Notes: generated by a model not told the origin, from the letters alone. A stretch of DNA of 64,000 nucleotides from RYN-230 sp963760405 (GCA_963760405.1 CAVXCV010000009.1:372001-436000), one strand, 5' to 3'. Shown: positions 18,198 to 27,142, counted from the stretch's first letter. Program-made: numbers and translations.

Positions 18198-19678
18198 GTG
18201 ATCCAGGCGGGCAGGAAACTCGGCTGGAACGAGGTGGCGATGTTCCGCAACACGATGCCGCGGTACGAGATCCTGACCAGCGACGCCGTCGGCGTCCTGG
18301 ACAAGGGCTGGCGGCGGATCGTCACGGAGATCGGCGTGCAGTTCGCCAAGCCCGAGGCGGTGGAGCTGTTCCGCCGGGCCGGCCAGAAGACCGACGGCGA
18401 GGTGGTCTTCCTCGATCCCGACTTCGTGCTGGAACAGGTGGCCAAGGCGCCGCGGGAGTTCGACGTGCAGGCCCGCAACCCGGCGAACACCGTGCACATC
18501 GGCGGCGACCAGATGGTGTTCGGCGGGGTGTACGGCTCGCCGTTCGTCCGCGAGGGCCCGGTCCGCCGGGACGCGACCATGGACGACTTCCGGCGGCTGA
18601 GCATGCTGGCCCAGTCCTACCCCGAGCTGGACACGGCCGGCGGGGTGATCTGCGAGCCGAACGACGCCCCGCTGGACTCGCGGCACCTGGACATGATCTA
18701 CGCGCTGCAGACCGTGACCGACAAGATCTACATGGGCAACGTGGTGTCCGGGCCCAACGCGGCGGACACGATCCGGATGACCGAGATCCTGTTCGGCGGC
18801 CGTGCCGCGATCGAGGCCATGCCGGCCACGATCTCGCTGATCAACTGCAACTCGCCGCTGCGCTGGGACGACCGGATGCTGGACGCCCAGTTCGAGTACT
18901 GCGCCGCGAACCAGCCGGTGGTGCTGACCCCGTTCCTGCTGATGGGCGCGATGTCCCCGGTGTCGATCCCGGCGGCCCTGGTCCAGCAGCTGGCGGAGGC
19001 GCTGTCCGGCATCGCGCTGGCCCAGCTGATCCGGCCCGGCTGCCCGGTCATCTTCGGCTCGTTCCTGTCCAACATCGACATGCAGTCCGGCTCGCCGAGC
19101 TTCGGCACCCCGGAGTCGGCGATGGGGCTGCTGTGCACCGGCCAGCTGGCCCGGCACTACGGGCTGCCGTTCCGGACCGGCGGCGGCCTGTCCTCCAGCC
19201 AGACGGCGATGCGCAGGCGGCCTATGAGTCGCTGATGACGTTGCTGCCGACGTTCCTGGCGGGCACCAACTTCGTCATGCACGCGGCCGGGTGGCTGGAA
19301 GGCGGCCTGGTCAGCTGCTACGAGAAGTTCATCGTCGACGTCGAGCTGCTGCGGATGCTGCGGGTGGAGTTCACCCCGCTGGAGATCGACGAGGAGTCGC
19401 TGGCCTTCGGCGCGCACGAGGAGGTCGGTCACGGCGGCCACTTCCTCGGCGCCGAGCACACGATGGAGCGGTTCCGCGAGTGCTTCTACCGGCCGCTGCT
19501 GTCGTCGACCGCGAACTACGAGCGCTGGGTCCGGCTGGGCGCCAAGGACGCGGCCGCCCGGGCCAGCGAGATCTCCGCCAAGGCGCTGGCCGAGTACCAG
19601 CCGCCCCCGCTGGACGACGCGATCCGCGCCGAGCTGGACGACTTCGTCACCCGCCGCCGCGCCGAACTGGGCGACTAA
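18198..19678 (+). CDS. MttB-superfamily (non-pyrrolysine) amine:corrinoid methyltransferase, frameshifted
   Basis: The sequence is a COG5598/MttB-type barrel: MPRYEILTSDAVGVLDKGW near the start, GGVICEPNDAP, INCNSPLRWD, GSPSFGTPESAM, and in the second frame TNFVMHAAGWLEGGLVSCYE. No in-frame TAG is present where MttB carries pyrrolysine. It therefore belongs with MtgB-like quaternary-amine enzymes (glycine betaine, proline betaine, carnitine). A missing base near 19206 splits the ORF; restoring it joins GLSSSQTA to DAQAAYESLM, giving ~493 aa. A GTG at 18198 or an ATG at 18240 (with GAGGTGG) may be the start. The substrate is not determined by sequence; glycine betaine is favoured by the dimethylglycine genes nearby. 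Confidence 0.85.
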
Positions 19679-19731
19679 CCCCCACCCGGGCCGCCGCAGC
19701 CTCCTCCCGCCCACCCCCGGATCAAGCTGGA

Positions 19732-19788
19732 CTACGTGGTTGAAACATCCATGCAGTCGGGTGGTGACGCAATGTTTCCACCATGTAG
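19732..19788. repeat. Imperfect inverted repeat upstream of dapD
   Basis: CTACGTGGTTGAAACAT (19732-19748) pairs with ATGTTTCCACCATGTAG (19772-19788) with two mismatches over 17 bp and a 23-nt spacer. It lies between the mttB-like stop and the dapD start. It could be an operator or a terminator-like hairpin for mttB; there is no U-tract. Confidence 0.65.
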
Positions 19789-19835
19789 TTGTGCCCGGGA
19801 GCCGGGCGGGACGGCTGTCGGCGCCGGCGCCTACG

Positions 19836-20864
19836 ATGTGGGCCGTGGCTGACTTCGACATCGATCCCGGGGTGACTGGCGCGTCCGGCGCTGGCCTGGC
19901 CACCCTGGCCGGCGACACCGTGCTGGACACCTGGTTCCCCGCCCCGCAGCTGATCCCGGTCCAGCGACCGGGCAGCCCGGCCAGGCCGGCCGCCCTGGGC
20001 CCGCCGGGCACCCGCCGGCTATCGGCCGGGGAGGCGGCCGAGGCTCTCGGCCCCAGCGTGCCCGGCCTGCTGGGCCCGGATCCGGACCGCGGGGTCGAGG
20101 TCATCGCGGTCCGTACCACGATCAGCCGGCTGGACGCTGCCCCGGCCGACGCGCACGACGTGTACCTGCGACTGCACCTGCTGTCCAGCCGGCTGATCCG
20201 GCCGAACGGCTGCAGCCTGGACGGCCTGTTCGGGTTGCTGGCCAATGTGGTGTGGACCAACTACGGACCCTGCCCGGTGCCGGGCTTCGAGGCGACCCGG
20301 CTGCGGCTGCGCAGCCGGGGCCCGGTCGCCGTGTACGGGATCGACAAGATGCCGCGGATGGCCGACTACGTGGTGCCGGCCGGTGTCCGCATCGCTGATG
20401 CGGACCGGGTCCGGCTCGGCGCGCATCTCGCCGCCGGGACCACGGTCATGCACGAGGGGTTCGTCAACTTCAACGCCGGCACCCTCGGCGCGTCCATGGT
20501 GGAGGGCCGGATCTCCGCGGGCGTGGTGGTCGGGAACGGCTCGGACGTTGGCGGCGGAGCGTCGATCATGGGCACGCTGTCCGGCGGCGGCCAGGAGCGG
20601 ATCACCATTGGCGAGCGCTGCCTGCTCGGCGCCAACGCCGGGATCGGCGTTTCACTGGGCGATGACTGCGTGGTGGAGGCTGGCCTGTACGTCACCGCGG
20701 GTACCAAGGTCCGGCTGCCGGACGGGAACGTGGTCAAGGCACGTGAACTGTCTGGCCGGCCGGGCCTGCTCTGGCTGCGCGACTCGCTGACCGGCACGGT
20801 CCGGGTCACGGCGCGCACCGGGACCGGCATCGCGCTGAACTCCGTCCTGCACGCCAACACCTGA
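19836..20864 (+). CDS. dapD: 2,3,4,5-tetrahydropyridine-2,6-dicarboxylate N-succinyltransferase
   Basis: The 342-aa protein is the long actinobacterial DapD, as in Mycobacterium. Hallmarks are LDTWFPAPQL, VYGIDKMPRMADYVVPAGVR, and the left-handed beta-helix segment TTVMHEGFVNFNAGTLGASM with the catalytic region. MVEGRISAGVVVGNGSDVGG and GGGASIMGTLSGGGQE follow. It makes N-succinyl-2-amino-6-oxopimelate in lysine/diaminopimelate synthesis, using succinyl-CoA. A GTG at 19845 is an alternative start closer to other DapD N-termini. It stands alone here, with no other dap gene next to it. Confidence 0.95.
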   Translation: MWAVADFDIDPGVTGASGAGLATLAGDTVLDTWFPAPQLIPVQRPGSPARPAALGPPGTRRLSAGEAAEALGPSVPGLLGPDPDRGVEVIAVRTTISRLDAAPADAHDVYLRLHLLSSRLIRPNGCSLDGLFGLLANVVWTNYGPCPVPGFEATRLRLRSRGPVAVYGIDKMPRMADYVVPAGVRIADADRVRLGAHLAAGTTVMHEGFVNFNAGTLGASMVEGRISAGVVVGNGSDVGGGASIMGTLSGGGQERITIGERCLLGANAGIGVSLGDDCVVEAGLYVTAGTKVRLPDGNVVKARELSGRPGLLWLRDSLTGTVRVTARTGTGIALNSVLHANT

Positions 20865-20885
20865 CCGTCAGCGAAAGCGGTGACC

Positions 20886-21671
20886 ATGCGGCTCGCCACC
20901 TGGAACGTCAACTCGGTGCAGGCCCGGCTGCCCCGGCTGCTCGGCTGGCTGGCCGAGGCCCGCCCCGATGTGCTTTGCCTGCAGGAGACCAAGGTGGCCG
21001 ACGCGGGCTTCCCCACCGCGGAGGTGGCCGAGCTGGGCTATGCGGTGGCCACGCACGGCGACGGCCGGTGGAACGGGGTGGCCATGCTGTCCCGGGTCGG
21101 CCTGGACGACGTCCGCCGCGGGTTTCCCGGGCAGCCGGGCTTCCCGGACCCGGAGGCCCGGGCGATCTCCGCGACCTGCCAGGGCTGCCGGGTGTGGTCG
21201 GTGTACGTGCCGAACGGCCGGGCGCTGGACAGCCCGCACCTGGAGTACAAGCTCAGCTGGCTCGCTGCCCTGCGCGAGGTCCTGGCCGGTGACGCGAAGG
21301 CGGGACTGCTGGCGGTGTGCGGCGACTTCAACATCGCGCCAGCCGACAGCGATGTCTGGGATCCGGCCGCGTTCACCGGCTCGACGCATGTCAGCCCGGC
21401 GGAGCGGGCCGCCCTGGCTGGCTTGCTCGACCTCGGCCTGACCGATGTCCTGCCCCGGGCGCTCAAGGGCGAGCCCTTCACCTACTGGGATTACCGGGCC
21501 GGCAACTTCCACAAGGGCTTCGGCATGCGCATCGACCTGGTCCTGGCCAGCCCCGGCCTGGCCGCCGCGATCACCGACGCCTATATCGACCGCGAAGCCC
21601 GCAAGGGCAAGGGCCCGTCCGATCATGCCCCGGTCGTGGTGGACCTGGTCCTCCCGCCCGGCCCGGCCTGA
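20886..21671 (+). CDS. xthA: Exodeoxyribonuclease III / AP endonuclease
   Basis: MRLATWNVNSVQARL opens a typical ExoIII/ExoA (EEP fold) protein of 261 aa. LQETKVAD carries the catalytic metal-binding Glu, GDFNIAP the Asp-Asn pair, and GPSDHAPVVVDL the C-terminal Asp-His. It repairs abasic sites and 3' blocks. A GTG two codons upstream (20880) is an alternative start. It follows dapD by 21 bp and precedes a photolyase, so this is a small DNA-repair pair. Confidence 0.95.
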   Translation: MRLATWNVNSVQARLPRLLGWLAEARPDVLCLQETKVADAGFPTAEVAELGYAVATHGDGRWNGVAMLSRVGLDDVRRGFPGQPGFPDPEARAISATCQGCRVWSVYVPNGRALDSPHLEYKLSWLAALREVLAGDAKAGLLAVCGDFNIAPADSDVWDPAAFTGSTHVSPAERAALAGLLDLGLTDVLPRALKGEPFTYWDYRAGNFHKGFGMRIDLVLASPGLAAAITDAYIDREARKGKGPSDHAPVVVDLVLPPGPA

Positions 21672-21795
21672 CCGCCTGGCCCGCCCAGCCCGGCCTGCCC
21701 GCCCAGCCCGGCCGCCCGGCCCGGCCCGTTCGCACCCAGCACAGTGCCTGCTCAGAACAGGGATGACCGCCCGGTGCTGGGTAGCATGGGCGCCC

Positions 21796-23199
21796 ATGGT
21801 TGCCCTCGTCTGGTTCCGCCGTGACCTGCGTCTGCACGACCACCCGGCGCTGTGCGCGGCACTGGGCCGGCATGACCGGATCGTCCCGGTGTTCGTGCTG
21901 GAGGACCGGTTGCTGCACGGCCGCCACGCCTCCGGGCCGCGCACGGCGTTCCTCCTGGAGTGCCTGCAGGACCTGGACGGCCAGCTCGCCGAGTGCGGCG
22001 CGCGGCTGGTCATCCGGCACGGGCCGGCCGAGAAAGAACTGCCCGCGCTGGCCGCGGAGACCGGGGCCACCGAGGTGCACCTGACCGCTGACCCGGGCCC
22101 GTACGAGGCCAGCCGCGGCCGCCGGGTGCGGGCCGCCCTGGCTGAGGCCGATGTCACCGGGCATCCGCATCCCGGCGTCAGCGTGGTGGACGACGTGCGC
22201 GGGATCAAGACCGGCCAGGGCCGCCCGTACACCGTGTTCACCCCGTTCTACCGGGCCTGGCAGCAGGCCGCCCGGCGGGAGCCGCTGGCCGCGCCCAAGC
22301 GCATCGACCTGCCGTCGAGCACGCGGCCCGGCCGGGTACCGTCGCTGGCCAGCCTGAACCTGCGCCAGGAAGTAGCCGAGCCCGCCCCGGGCGGCGAGAC
22401 CACGGGGCAGGCCCGGCTCGCCGGATTCCTGGACGGCCCGGTCCGCGACTACGACGGTGACCGTGACCTGGCCGGCGCCGACGGGTCCTCCCGGCTGTCG
22501 CCCTACCTCCGCTTCGGCTGCCTGTCGCCCCGGGCGATCGAGCACGACCTGCCCGGGGGCAGCGGCGCCGAGGCGTTCCGCCGCCAGCTGTGCTGGCGCG
22601 ACTTCTACCAGCATGTGCTGGTGCACCACCCGGGCAACTCACATCAGGAGTACCAGGAGCGCTACCGCGGCACGCTCCGCTGGGCCGGTGACGACCAGAT
22701 GTTCACCGCCTGGGCCCAGGGCCAGACCGGGTTCCCGCTGGTCGACGCCGGGATGCGGCAGCTGCTGCGGGAAGGCTGGATGCATAACCGGGTCCGCCTG
22801 CTGGTGGGTTCCTTCCTGACCAAGGACCTGGGCATCGACTGGCGGCGGGGGGAGTCCTGGTTCATGCGCCTGCTCCTCGACGGCGACCAGGCCAGCAACA
22901 ACGGCAACTGGCAGTGGATCGCCTCGGTAGGGGTGGACCCGCAGCCCGCGTTCCGGCGCATCTACAACCCGGCGCTGCAGCAGGAACGGTTCGACCCGGA
23001 CGGCCGCTATGTCCGCCGCTACGTGCCGGAACTGGCCCGCGTCCCGGACCGCTACCTGGCCGAGCCGTGGCGGATGCCAGCGCGGGAGCAGGAGCAGGCC
23101 GGCTGCTGGATCGGCCGCGACTACCCGACGCCGATCGTGGACCACAAGGAGGCGCGCCGCGCCGCGCTGGCCCGCTACCGGCAGGCAGCGGGCCAGTGA
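21796..23199 (+). CDS. phr: Deoxyribodipyrimidine photolyase
   Basis: From ATG 21796 the protein is 467 aa, the normal length. It starts VALVWFRRDLRLHDHPAL, the antenna-domain entry, and contains RDFYQHVL, GFPLVDAGMRQL, MHNRVRLLVGSFL and the FAD/substrate signature DGDQASNNGNWQWIASVG. It uses light to split cyclobutane pyrimidine dimers. The frame is open upstream but contains only Pro/Ala-rich text derived from CCCGGCC repeats, so the earlier starts are rejected. It pairs with xthA upstream. Confidence 0.95.
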   Translation: MVALVWFRRDLRLHDHPALCAALGRHDRIVPVFVLEDRLLHGRHASGPRTAFLLECLQDLDGQLAECGARLVIRHGPAEKELPALAAETGATEVHLTADPGPYEASRGRRVRAALAEADVTGHPHPGVSVVDDVRGIKTGQGRPYTVFTPFYRAWQQAARREPLAAPKRIDLPSSTRPGRVPSLASLNLRQEVAEPAPGGETTGQARLAGFLDGPVRDYDGDRDLAGADGSSRLSPYLRFGCLSPRAIEHDLPGGSGAEAFRRQLCWRDFYQHVLVHHPGNSHQEYQERYRGTLRWAGDDQMFTAWAQGQTGFPLVDAGMRQLLREGWMHNRVRLLVGSFLTKDLGIDWRRGESWFMRLLLDGDQASNNGNWQWIASVGVDPQPAFRRIYNPALQQERFDPDGRYVRRYVPELARVPDRYLAEPWRMPAREQEQAGCWIGRDYPTPIVDHKEARRAALARYRQAAGQ

Positions 23200-23245
23200 A
23201 CCTCGGCCACTGAGCCCCTGATGCCCCGCCCCAGGTCTGGCCGGG

Positions 23246-23896
23246 CTACAGCATCACGACCAGCATGTACCCCATGGTGACGCCCATCGCGATCTGGCAG
23301 CAGGCGGCCAGCCGTGGCGACAGCGGGCCGCCCGCCAGTGCGGGCAGCCGGTCCGCCTGCCACATCACGTAGCCCGCCATGAACACGGCCAGGACCAGCG
23401 CGATCACCGGGAACCGGGCCGCTGCGGCCGGGCCGCCCATGGCCATGCCGCCGCCCGCCGTCCCGGCCGGGACCAGCACCGCCACCATGAGCATGTAGAC
23501 CATGGCCACGCACATCACCAGGTGCGGCACATGATGCATGCCGTGCCGCACCCCCAGCCGCGCCCCGCCACCTGGCCGGCTGCCGGGATGACCGGCACCC
23601 GGCTGAGCCACGGCAAGCTCGGCCAGGCCCAGCCAGGCCTGCCCGGCCTGCATGGCGAACCATCCGGTGGCCAGGACGAACAGGCCTGCCCACACCCCGT
23701 CCGGCAGCAGGTTGAGCCGGGTCACCAGCATCCCCGCCATGGCCACGCCCATCGCCGTGTGCACCAGGTCCACGTCCCGCTCGGTCGGCTGCTGCCGGGC
23801 CCGCGCGATGACCAGCCGGGCCGCGCAGTATCCGGCGGTCACGATCATGATCGCGGCGAAGCTGCCCGCCAGCCACGCCGGTCCAGTCAGGTTCAT
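23246..23896 (-). CDS. DUF5134-type multi-pass membrane protein
   Basis: The 216-aa protein has about six hydrophobic helices and clusters of Met and His (HGMHHVPHLVMCVAMVYM, then MGVTMGYMLVVML at the end). This fits actinobacterial DUF5134 proteins of unknown function. The Met/His-rich helices recall copper-handling membrane proteins, but no function is established. Its start overlaps the stop of the upstream gene by 4 bp (ATGA), so translation of the two is coupled. Confidence 0.75.
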   Translation of the reverse strand: MNLTGPAWLAGSFAAIMIVTAGYCAARLVIARARQQPTERDVDLVHTAMGVAMAGMLVTRLNLLPDGVWAGLFVLATGWFAMQAGQAWLGLAELAVAQPGAGHPGSRPGGGARLGVRHGMHHVPHLVMCVAMVYMLMVAVLVPAGTAGGGMAMGGPAAAARFPVIALVLAVFMAGYVMWQADRLPALAGGPLSPRLAACCQIAMGVTMGYMLVVML

Positions 23897-24897
23897 GTCG
23901 TTACCGACTCCACCCGGCGGGCGGAATCATCGCGGTGCCGGGCCGGCCAGTAGGCCAGTGCCAGCAAGGCCAGCAACGGGGCGGAGTCCGGGTCGGTGCC
24001 GCCACCCGTGAGCACGCCGCCCAGCGCCTGCCCGGCCGGCCACAGGGCCGCGGCCACCCCGATGGCCAGGACCAGGGTGATCCGGGCGGCCGGGCCCGGC
24101 AGCCAGACACCGGCCGCGATCACCGCGAGCAGCACGGCCAGCACGACCGCGGCCACCAGCCCGCGCTGTGCGAGCAGCGCGGCAGCCGCCCGGTCAACCG
24201 CTGCCAGCCACCCGGGCTCCCCGGTGGCCATGCTGGTCAGCATGTGCTGCAGTGCCTGCGGCGCCCGGGTGGCCGGCTGCAGGCAGAAGTAGGCCAGGCT
24301 GGCCCAGAGCACTGACCACAGCACCCGGGCCGCCCGCGCGCCAACCGCCCCCGCCGCGACGAACGGAGCCCCGGCACCGGGGTCAGCAGGCCATAGCAGC
24401 ACCGCGAGCAGCGCGTACAGGATGACCGCGCCCGGGGCGCCGGTGACCGGGCTGGCCTGCCCGGTCAGCACCCCGCCGAGTCCCTCACCGAGCCACCACA
24501 CGCCCAGCGCCCAGCCGACCGAGGCCGCCAGCGCGAGCTTGACTGCAGGCCGCCACGCGATGCCCAGGGCCAGGGCCAGCTGGATCGTGGCGAACACGGC
24601 GTTGGCCGCTACGCTGTGCCGTTCGACCAGCCCGGCATTCCACAGAATCGGGCGGGCGATCACAGCCGGGTTGCCCTGGGCAGCCGTCGCCAGCATCTGG
24701 CCGAACGCCTTGGTGAACATGACCGACTGGAACTGCAAGATGGCGTCGAACAGCCACGCGGTACCCAGGGCCAGCTGCAGCAGGCGCCGGCCGTCCAGCC
24801 GCTCGCGGCCGCCGGCCGCCAGGGCCCGTGCCGCGGCCGCGCTGTCCCGGGCGGCCGCACGGGAGATTGCGTCAGGCGGGACCGCGATATCGCTCAC
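23893..24897 (-). CDS. Conserved polytopic membrane protein
   Basis: The 334-aa protein starts at GTG. A hydrophilic Ala-rich N-terminus precedes about eight helices, with LQLALGTAWLFDAILQFQ in the first and a loop LVERHSVAANAVFATIQ. I do not recognise a characterised family; DoxX-like topology is possible. It is coupled to the DUF5134 gene and diverges from a cassette of three copper-handling-like genes, so a shared role is plausible. Confidence 0.65.
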   Translation of the reverse strand: MSDIAVPPDAISRAAARDSAAAARALAAGGRERLDGRRLLQLALGTAWLFDAILQFQSVMFTKAFGQMLATAAQGNPAVIARPILWNAGLVERHSVAANAVFATIQLALALGIAWRPAVKLALAASVGWALGVWWLGEGLGGVLTGQASPVTGAPGAVILYALLAVLLWPADPGAGAPFVAAGAVGARAARVLWSVLWASLAYFCLQPATRAPQALQHMLTSMATGEPGWLAAVDRAAAALLAQRGLVAAVVLAVLLAVIAAGVWLPGPAARITLVLAIGVAAALWPAGQALGGVLTGGGTDPDSAPLLALLALAYWPARHRDDSARRVESVTT

Positions 24898-25379
24898 CTG
24901 GCCGGTTCTCCTCGCCCTCGTGCTCCTGGTCGCCGCGGCGAGTAGCCCGGCCCGGAAACTCAGCCGCCCCCCACAATTTCGGAGAGCGAAGAAAGCGTCC
25001 GCTGCGCTGGTAAACCCTTTCGTGAGTACCGGAGCGCACTACAGAAAGGGTAAGTGGCGCGCTTTGATGGTGGCAAGCAGGAAGGGTGCGGAACCTGATA
25101 TAACCATGATCGCAGCTGGTCAGAGCAGTGCTGATGGCTACTTACCGCAGCTTTGGATAAACCCGGCCAGGGTATCTGGTAAACCCCCGGGAGGTATTGG
25201 TGATAACGGCCGCGGGGTATTCCCGGTACCCATCCCGGGTATGTGATCCGTCCATGCTCAGCCTGCGGCAGGCGGGCTTCCGGCCGGCCAGCCGGAGCGC
25301 CTATGCCGGGGACGACGATAATGACCCTGGTGGCAGGCAACATCTCAGCAGGCTGCCTGGTGCTACCCCGGAGGCAGCG
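24898..25379. promoter_or_regulatory. Divergent intergenic region, 482 bp
   Basis: The spacer separates the two divergent membrane-gene cassettes and is less GC-rich than its surroundings between 24,970 and 25,160. It holds a perfect 8-bp inverted repeat (ACCCTTTC 25014-25021, GAAAGGGT 25044-25051) and, at 25,218-25,245, GGGTATTCCCGGTACCCATCCCGGGTA-type overlapping palindromes. No coding frame there looks real. It probably contains promoters for both directions. Confidence 0.5.
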
Positions 25380-25544
25380 ATGAGCCCAGCGGTCAGGTGG
25401 CTCGGCTTTGTCCTGCTGATCGTGGCGATCTTCCTGGCCGCCCGCCAGGCGGGCGCGCTCGTCGGGCCCGTCACCCACGCCACTCCCGGTTCCGGCTCGA
25501 TGACCGGCCCCGGCCCGATGAACATGGGCTCCGGTCACCCGTGA
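25380..25544 (+). CDS. Small Met-rich single-span membrane peptide
   Basis: This 54-aa ORF has an ATG 5 nt after GGAGG. One helix (WLGFVLLIVAIFLAARQAGA) is followed by an outside tail rich in Met, Gly and Pro (SMTGPGPMNMGSGHP). The tail could bind copper(I) or be a short anchor; this is inference. Its stop overlaps the GTG start of the next gene (GTGA), so it heads the operon with the P-type ATPase-like and PCuAC-like genes. Confidence 0.7.
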   Translation: MSPAVRWLGFVLLIVAIFLAARQAGALVGPVTHATPGSGSMTGPGPMNMGSGHP

Positions 25545-27142
25545 TCGGCGCCAGCGCCCGCCCTTCCCGGCCACCCAGCCCCGGTGAGCCGCCGCCCGGT
25601 GAGCCGCCGCCCGGTGAGCCCCGGCCTGGTGAGCCCCGGCCCGGTGAGCCCCGGCCCGGTGAGCCCCGGCCCGGTGAGACCGGGCCCGGTCCGGCCCAGC
25701 GCACGGACGGCCCAGCCGAACCAGATGCCCTGGCCGTCCCGTCCGCCGCATCCGCATCAGCCGCCCCGGCCGAGGCCCGGGCCGTCCTGGCCTGGCGGCT
25801 GGCGGGCTGCGTCCCGCTGGCCGCTGCCGTCATCCTGCTCACCGCAGTGCCGTCCGCGCGGTTCCCTGGCTGGCAGTGGGTGAGCCTCGGGCTGACGCTG
25901 CTGGTGGTGGCCGCCGCCGGGCCGGTGTACCGGGCGGCCGGCCACGACTTGCGGCACGCCCACATGACCTCGGACGTGCTGGGCAGCCTGAGCCTGACCG
26001 CGTCGGTGCTGTGGTCGGTCCAGGCGCTGCTGGCCGGCCAGGCCGGCCAGCAGCGCCTGCGCGAGCCGGTGCCACTCAGGTTCGTTCTGGTCAGCCCCGG
26101 CACCCTCTACCTGGAGGTGGCCGTCAGCCTAGCCACCGCGCTGCTGGCCGGGCACTACCTCCGGGCGCGGGCGGCCGGGCGGCCCGGCGCCGCCGCGGCG
26201 CCGCTGGCCGCCGACCGGGTCGCCGCGTTGCTGGTGCCCTGCGTACTCAGCATCGCCGCCGCCACCCTGGGCTTCTGGCTGGGTGCCGGGCTACCCGGGC
26301 CGGCCGCGGCCGGCCCGGCGTTCGCCGTGCTGGTGCTGGCCTGCCCCGCCCCGCTCGGGCTGGCCGCGCCCGCCGCCTGGCTGGCCGCCCGGGCCCGGGC
26401 CGCGGACCTCGGCATCGAGGTGCGCCAGCCGCCAGCGCTAGGCGCCCGGATCCATGCCGTCGTGCTCGCGGTCCCCGCGGCCGGCCAGCCGGTGACCGCG
26501 GCGGAGGTGACCCGGCTCCGTGCCGCCGGGCTGCGGGTCGGGCTGCTCACGCCGGGCAGCCGGCCCGCTGCGCTCGCGGCCGCGGCCGCGCTCGGCGTCC
26601 CGGCGGACAGCGTGTTCGGCGGCGTCCAGCCGGAGCACCAGGCCGGGGTGATCCGGGAGTTGCAGGCCGCCGGGTTCGGGGTCGCGTTCGCGGGCGACGG
26701 CGGCACCGATGCTGCCGGGCTGACCCAGGCCGACCTGGGCATAGCCGTGCGCCCAGGTCCCGGGGACGGCCCGGCTGACCTCGTGCTGCCCGGCGACGGC
26801 CCGGGCCGCATCGCTGATGCGGTACTGCTGGCCCGGGCCACCACGGCCACCATCCGCGGCAACATCGGCTGGGCCCTGGCCTGCGCCCTGCCCGCGCTGC
26901 CGCTGGCTGTGCTCGGCTACGTGAGCCCGCTGCTCGCGGTGATCGCGGCGGCGGCCAGCACGCTGATAGTGCTGGCCAACAGCCTCCGGCTGCGGCGGCC
27001 AGGCCGGACCGGCCAGCCAGGGAGCGCGCCACCCGGGAGTGCGCCACCCGGGAGTGCGCCACCCGGGAGCGCGCCACCCGGGAGCGCGCCACCCGGGAGT
27101 GCGCCACCCGGGGGCGGGCAGGCGGAGGGGCGGGCAGCATGA
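25541..27142 (+). CDS. Degenerate P1B-type ATPase homologue lacking the phosphorylation site
   Basis: The 533-aa protein aligns by eye with heavy-metal P-type ATPases. A membrane region LACPAPLGLAAPAAW stands in place of the CPC motif ACPCALGLATPTA. The HAD-like domain has FAGDGGTDAAGLTQADLGIA in place of the GDGxND motif, and two final helices are present. The catalytic DKTGT is absent (LAVPA at the expected place), the second Cys of CPC is lost and no TGE actuator loop is seen. Transport by the normal phosphoenzyme cycle is therefore unlikely. Both termini carry Pro-rich 15-bp-repeat tails. Its start is coupled to the small peptide, and its stop to the next gene. Confidence 0.75.
   Translation: MIGASARPSRPPSPGEPPPGEPPPGEPRPGEPRPGEPRPGEPRPGETGPGPAQRTDGPAEPDALAVPSAASASAAPAEARAVLAWRLAGCVPLAAAVILLTAVPSARFPGWQWVSLGLTLLVVAAAGPVYRAAGHDLRHAHMTSDVLGSLSLTASVLWSVQALLAGQAGQQRLREPVPLRFVLVSPGTLYLEVAVSLATALLAGHYLRARAAGRPGAAAAPLAADRVAALLVPCVLSIAAATLGFWLGAGLPGPAAAGPAFAVLVLACPAPLGLAAPAAWLAARARAADLGIEVRQPPALGARIHAVVLAVPAAGQPVTAAEVTRLRAAGLRVGLLTPGSRPAALAAAAALGVPADSVFGGVQPEHQAGVIRELQAAGFGVAFAGDGGTDAAGLTQADLGIAVRPGPGDGPADLVLPGDGPGRIADAVLLARATTATIRGNIGWALACALPALPLAVLGYVSPLLAVIAAAASTLIVLANSLRLRRPGRTGQPGSAPPGSAPPGSAPPGSAPPGSAPPGSAPPGGGQAEGRAA
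25583..25687 (+). repeat. 15-bp coding repeat, seven copies
   Basis: Seven copies of a GGTGAGCC(C/G)C(G)GCCC unit encode GEPPP/GEPRP pentapeptides in the N-terminal tail of the ATPase-like protein. Confidence 0.9.
27020..27109 (+). repeat. 15-bp coding repeat, six copies
   Basis: Six copies of GGGAG(T/C)GCGCCACCC encode GSAPP pentapeptides in the C-terminal tail of the ATPase-like protein, mirroring the repeat at its other end. Confidence 0.9.

Noticed and set aside
18198..19678. Possible pyrrolysine-coding TAG in the MttB-like gene
   Set aside because: No in-frame TAG occurs; the break near 19,206 is explained by one missing base, so this is a non-pyrrolysine family member.
25541..27142. 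Active copper-exporting ATPase annotation (CopA)
   Set aside because: DKTGT, TGE and the CPC pair are not present; only the fold similarity is claimed.
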